DNA of 8,526 nucleotides from an uncultured Chlorobiaceae bacterium (lineage in GTDB: Bacteria > Bacteroidota > Chlorobiia > Chlorobiales > Chlorobiaceae), in contig CAILXE010000439.1 in assembly GCA_903838095.1 (NCBI GenBank), forward strand, positions 1-8,526, read 5' to 3'. Shown piece after piece: positions 6,739 through 8,526 of the stretch. The position numbers were made by a program, and so were the translations under genes. Below the pieces are notes generated by a model. That model was not told the origin of the DNA. It saw only the letters and a list, made by a program, of their open reading frames with translations, and ran no database searches. How positions within the stretch are numbered: position 1 is the first letter of the stretch; every line of letters starts with the position of its first letter.

Positions 6739-7734
6739 TCAGTTCAGCATATCCCTGTCCCGATACCACTCATAGGCATTTCTGATACTGTGTTCGTGTG
6801 ATTCATATCGCAGGTTCAGGTCTCGGATTGCTTTGGAAGAATCAAAATAGAGGAAATGAGAGGCAACCCTGAACATTGACATATTGAAAAGCTTGGATAT
6901 CCGGTTTTTGTTCTTGTAAAGATCCAGAGCTGATTTCAGTATTTTTGCAGTCCAGAACGGGAGTGGAAAGTGAACTCTTGGAGCACCGGTAATCCGTGAT
7001 ATCGTATCAGCAAGCTGTTTGTATGAGACGTTTTCGCCGCCAAGAATGTATCGCTCCCCTGTTTTTCCTTTTTTCATGGCGTTTATAATTGCTTCCGAAA
7101 CAATTTCAACATCGACCACACAGATACCCCCAAGCGGATAAAACGGGAGTCTTTTGTTATAGATATCTTTGATGATGCGCCCGGCATTGAAATTGATGTC
7201 GCCAGCCCCAAAAACAAAAGCCGGATTGACGATAACGCAATCCACTCCTTTTTTTACGGCTTCGGCAACCTCCATTTCAGAAAGGTGTTTTGTCCTGGCA
7301 TATTCCAGGCTGATAGTATCAAAATTCCAGATAACGGATTCATCAACCGGCTTTTTATTGAAGGCAATCCCAACAGCAGTTATCGAACTGACATGTACAA
7401 CTCTTTTAACACCGGCAATGGCTGAAGCCTCCAGAATATTGCGAGTGCCATCAACGTTGATTTTGTAAAGCAAAGCGTTCTTTTTATCCCCCATATAGGT
7501 AAGTCCTGCTGAGTGATAGACAAAGTCGATTCCCTGCATGGCAGAATCCAGCGAAGACCGGTCTGTAATGTCACCATAAACAAGATGAACCTTGTGAAGA
7601 ACGTCTGTGAGAGAGGTTAAATCAGAACTTTTACGAACAAGAATGAAAATTTTATCATCAGTTTCAGCCAGTTTTTTTACAAGACTAGATCCAATAAAAC
7701 CAGTTGCTCCTGTGACAAGGATATTATTATTCAC
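6739..7734 (-). CDS. NAD(P)-dependent epimerase/reductase, dihydroflavonol-reductase-like
   Basis: 331-residue extended short-chain dehydrogenase/reductase. The Rossmann nucleotide loop TGATGFIG is at 8-15, GDITD with Asp55 marks the adenine-side strand, HSAG is at 74-77, the catalytic serine region HVSSIT at 114-119, and the YxxxK pair Tyr145/Lys149 lies in EYARTKH. NPAFVFGAGD (170-179) and GERYILGGENVSYKQL (226-241) resemble dihydroflavonol-4-reductase-like and HpnA-type proteins. The substrate could be a sugar nucleotide, a ketone or an isoprenoid-linked intermediate, and nothing here decides it. There is no hopanoid gene context to support HpnA. The start is GTG at 7734: an in-frame TGA lies five codons upstream and the Rossmann motif begins almost at once, so no later start fits. 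GAAG about 10 bases upstream is a weak ribosome site. It follows the BMP-family gene after 86 bases and converges on the methyltransferase. Confidence 0.92.
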   Translation of the reverse strand: MNNNILVTGATGFIGSSLVKKLAETDDKIFILVRKSSDLTSLTDVLHKVHLVYGDITDRSSLDSAMQGIDFVYHSAGLTYMGDKKNALLYKINVDGTRNILEASAIAGVKRVVHVSSITAVGIAFNKKPVDESVIWNFDTISLEYARTKHLSEMEVAEAVKKGVDCVIVNPAFVFGAGDINFNAGRIIKDIYNKRLPFYPLGGICVVDVEIVSEAIINAMKKGKTGERYILGGENVSYKQLADTISRITGAPRVHFPLPFWTAKILKSALDLYKNKNRISKLFNMSMFRVASHFLYFDSSKAIRDLNLRYESHEHSIRNAYEWYRDRDMLN

Positions 7735-7756
7735 AAGTATTTTTCTTCAAACTATT

Positions 7757-7781
7757 AAAAATCAAGCACTTATCCGCTTGG
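7757..7781 (-). terminator. Weak terminator-like hairpin between the BMP gene and the epimerase
   Basis: On the minus strand CAAGC (7780-7776) pairs with GCTTG (7767-7763) around an 8-base loop, followed by A and then five T (7761-7757). The stem is short and not GC-rich, so it would at best terminate partially. It could reduce read-through from the BMP gene into the epimerase, which then would need its own promoter; none is recognisable in the 86-base spacer. Confidence 0.35.
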
Positions 7782-7820
7782 AAAACGACCATCAGTCCCT
7801 ACTGGCAGCCCTTGCAATTA

Positions 7821-8526
7821 TCATTGTACAATGGCGGTATCATCGACAACAATTTTTCCTGATATTAATTTATTGCGAATATCTTCGAGCTGAGCATGAT
7901 TGTTATTGCCAATCAGTGCTGCATTTTTATCATTGTAAACATAGTCTGTATAGCGGTCAGCAAGACCAAAAACAGATACTCCTCCCCCTTTGAACGTTCC
8001 ATCAAGAACATTTTCAACTGTTTTCAGCACAGCTCTGTCAACAGCTTTGGTCATACTGGAAAGAACAAACCCCGGTGCGTCTGGCTCCTGATCTCGATCG
8101 GTACAAATCACAAAAGCCTTGCTCTCTCTTGCCGCCTCAATAACTCCAAGACCACTTGCTCCAGCAGCCTGATAAATAATGTCCGCTCCTCTGGAATACT
8201 GTCCAAGTGCAAGCTCCCGACCCTTGGCTGGATTGGCAAATGCGCTTCCTGTCATACCGATATAGCCGGAAATAACTCTGATATCAGGATTTATTGAGTG
8301 AACACCCTTGACAAAACCTGTTTCGAATTTTTTAATGACGCTTGACTCCATACCACCAATAAAACCAACTGTTTTAGTTTTGGTCACGAGACCTGCAAGA
8401 GCGCCGGCAAGAAAAGAGCCTTTTTTCTCTTCAAAAACAATTCCCAGGAGATTTGCCGGTATTGTAACTTTCGGTTGACTGATATAGTCAATGCAGACAA
8501 ATTTTTTATCGGGAAATTCCGCAGCA
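7821..8526 (-). CDS. BMP/PnrA-family ABC transporter substrate-binding protein, N-terminus missing
   Basis: The frame is open to the right edge and gives 234 residues; the apparent GTG at 8387 is an internal valine. It is the C-terminal two thirds of a basic membrane protein (BMP/Med/PnrA) family binding protein, usually about 330-360 residues and lipid-anchored. Recognisable blocks in order are FEEKKGSFLAGALAGL, VGFIGGM, the region around GFVKGVHSINPDIRV, GADIIYQAAGASGLGVIEAARE (hinge and ligand pocket), and VICTDRDQEPDAPG. Known members capture purine nucleosides or related compounds; the exact ligand cannot be read from this part. The signal peptide and lipobox, if present, lie outside. 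No ATPase or permease gene follows it: the next gene in the same direction is the epimerase, so any transporter partners would have to be upstream of the window or elsewhere. Confidence 0.92.
   Translation of the reverse strand, partial: AAEFPDKKFVCIDYISQPKVTIPANLLGIVFEEKKGSFLAGALAGLVTKTKTVGFIGGMESSVIKKFETGFVKGVHSINPDIRVISGYIGMTGSAFANPAKGRELALGQYSRGADIIYQAAGASGLGVIEAARESKAFVICTDRDQEPDAPGFVLSSMTKAVDRAVLKTVENVLDGTFKGGGVSVFGLADRYTDYVYNDKNAALIGNNNHAQLEDIRNKLISGKIVVDDTAIVQ

Noticed and set aside
7821..8387. A complete 188-residue protein starting at GTG 8387
   Set aside because: The same frame continues to the window edge with clear BMP-family sequence (FEEKKGSFLAGALAGL), so the GTG is an internal valine.

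Overview
The window holds eight clear genes and the first few codons of a ninth. They are ordinary chromosomal genes of a free-living bacterium. I see no insertion sequence, CRISPR array, tRNA, rRNA or phage signature. From protein style, the AT-leaning composition and the near absence of Shine-Dalgarno sites, my best guess is a green sulfur bacterium (Chlorobiaceae, Chlorobium/Pelodictyon type) or a close Bacteroidota/Chlorobiota relative. This is an inference from recognition, not from a search.

Left block, minus strand (about 3959 down to 26). This is a tightly packed set read leftward: 5-formyltetrahydrofolate cyclo-ligase, polyphosphate kinase 1 (ppk1), ribose-5-phosphate isomerase B (rpiB), and a CBS-pair protein with a C-terminal ACT-like domain. 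The ppk1/rpiB and rpiB/CBS junctions are both 4-base ATGA stop/start overlaps, and the cyclo-ligase/ppk1 gap is 9 bases. The four are therefore very probably one operon. A new reading frame begins at 26 and runs off the left edge.

Divergent spacer (3960-4223). This separates the leftward operon from a rightward one. It contains a perfect 12-base inverted repeat whose left arm can alternatively pair with a nearer 7-base partner, an 8-base palindrome between the arms, a tandem 8-base repeat and a small hairpin just before pyrC. It is the least explained non-coding part of the window.

Central block, plus strand (4224-6736). pyrC (class I dihydroorotase) comes first, then a 64-residue basic protein that I place only tentatively. 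A GC-rich hairpin at 5890-5909 followed by T-rich sequence looks like a terminator for that small gene. A class I SAM-dependent methyltransferase follows; its start is better placed at 5948, after the hairpin, than at the ATG lying inside it.

Right block, minus strand (8526 down to 6739). The C-terminal two thirds of a BMP/PnrA-type ABC-transporter binding protein is followed by a dihydroflavonol-reductase-like NAD(P)-dependent epimerase/reductase. The epimerase and methyltransferase converge with 2 bases between their stop codons. Overall the window combines one-carbon, pentose and pyrimidine metabolism with phosphate storage. The functional links among them are suggestive only, and nothing here amounts to a clear new multi-gene system.
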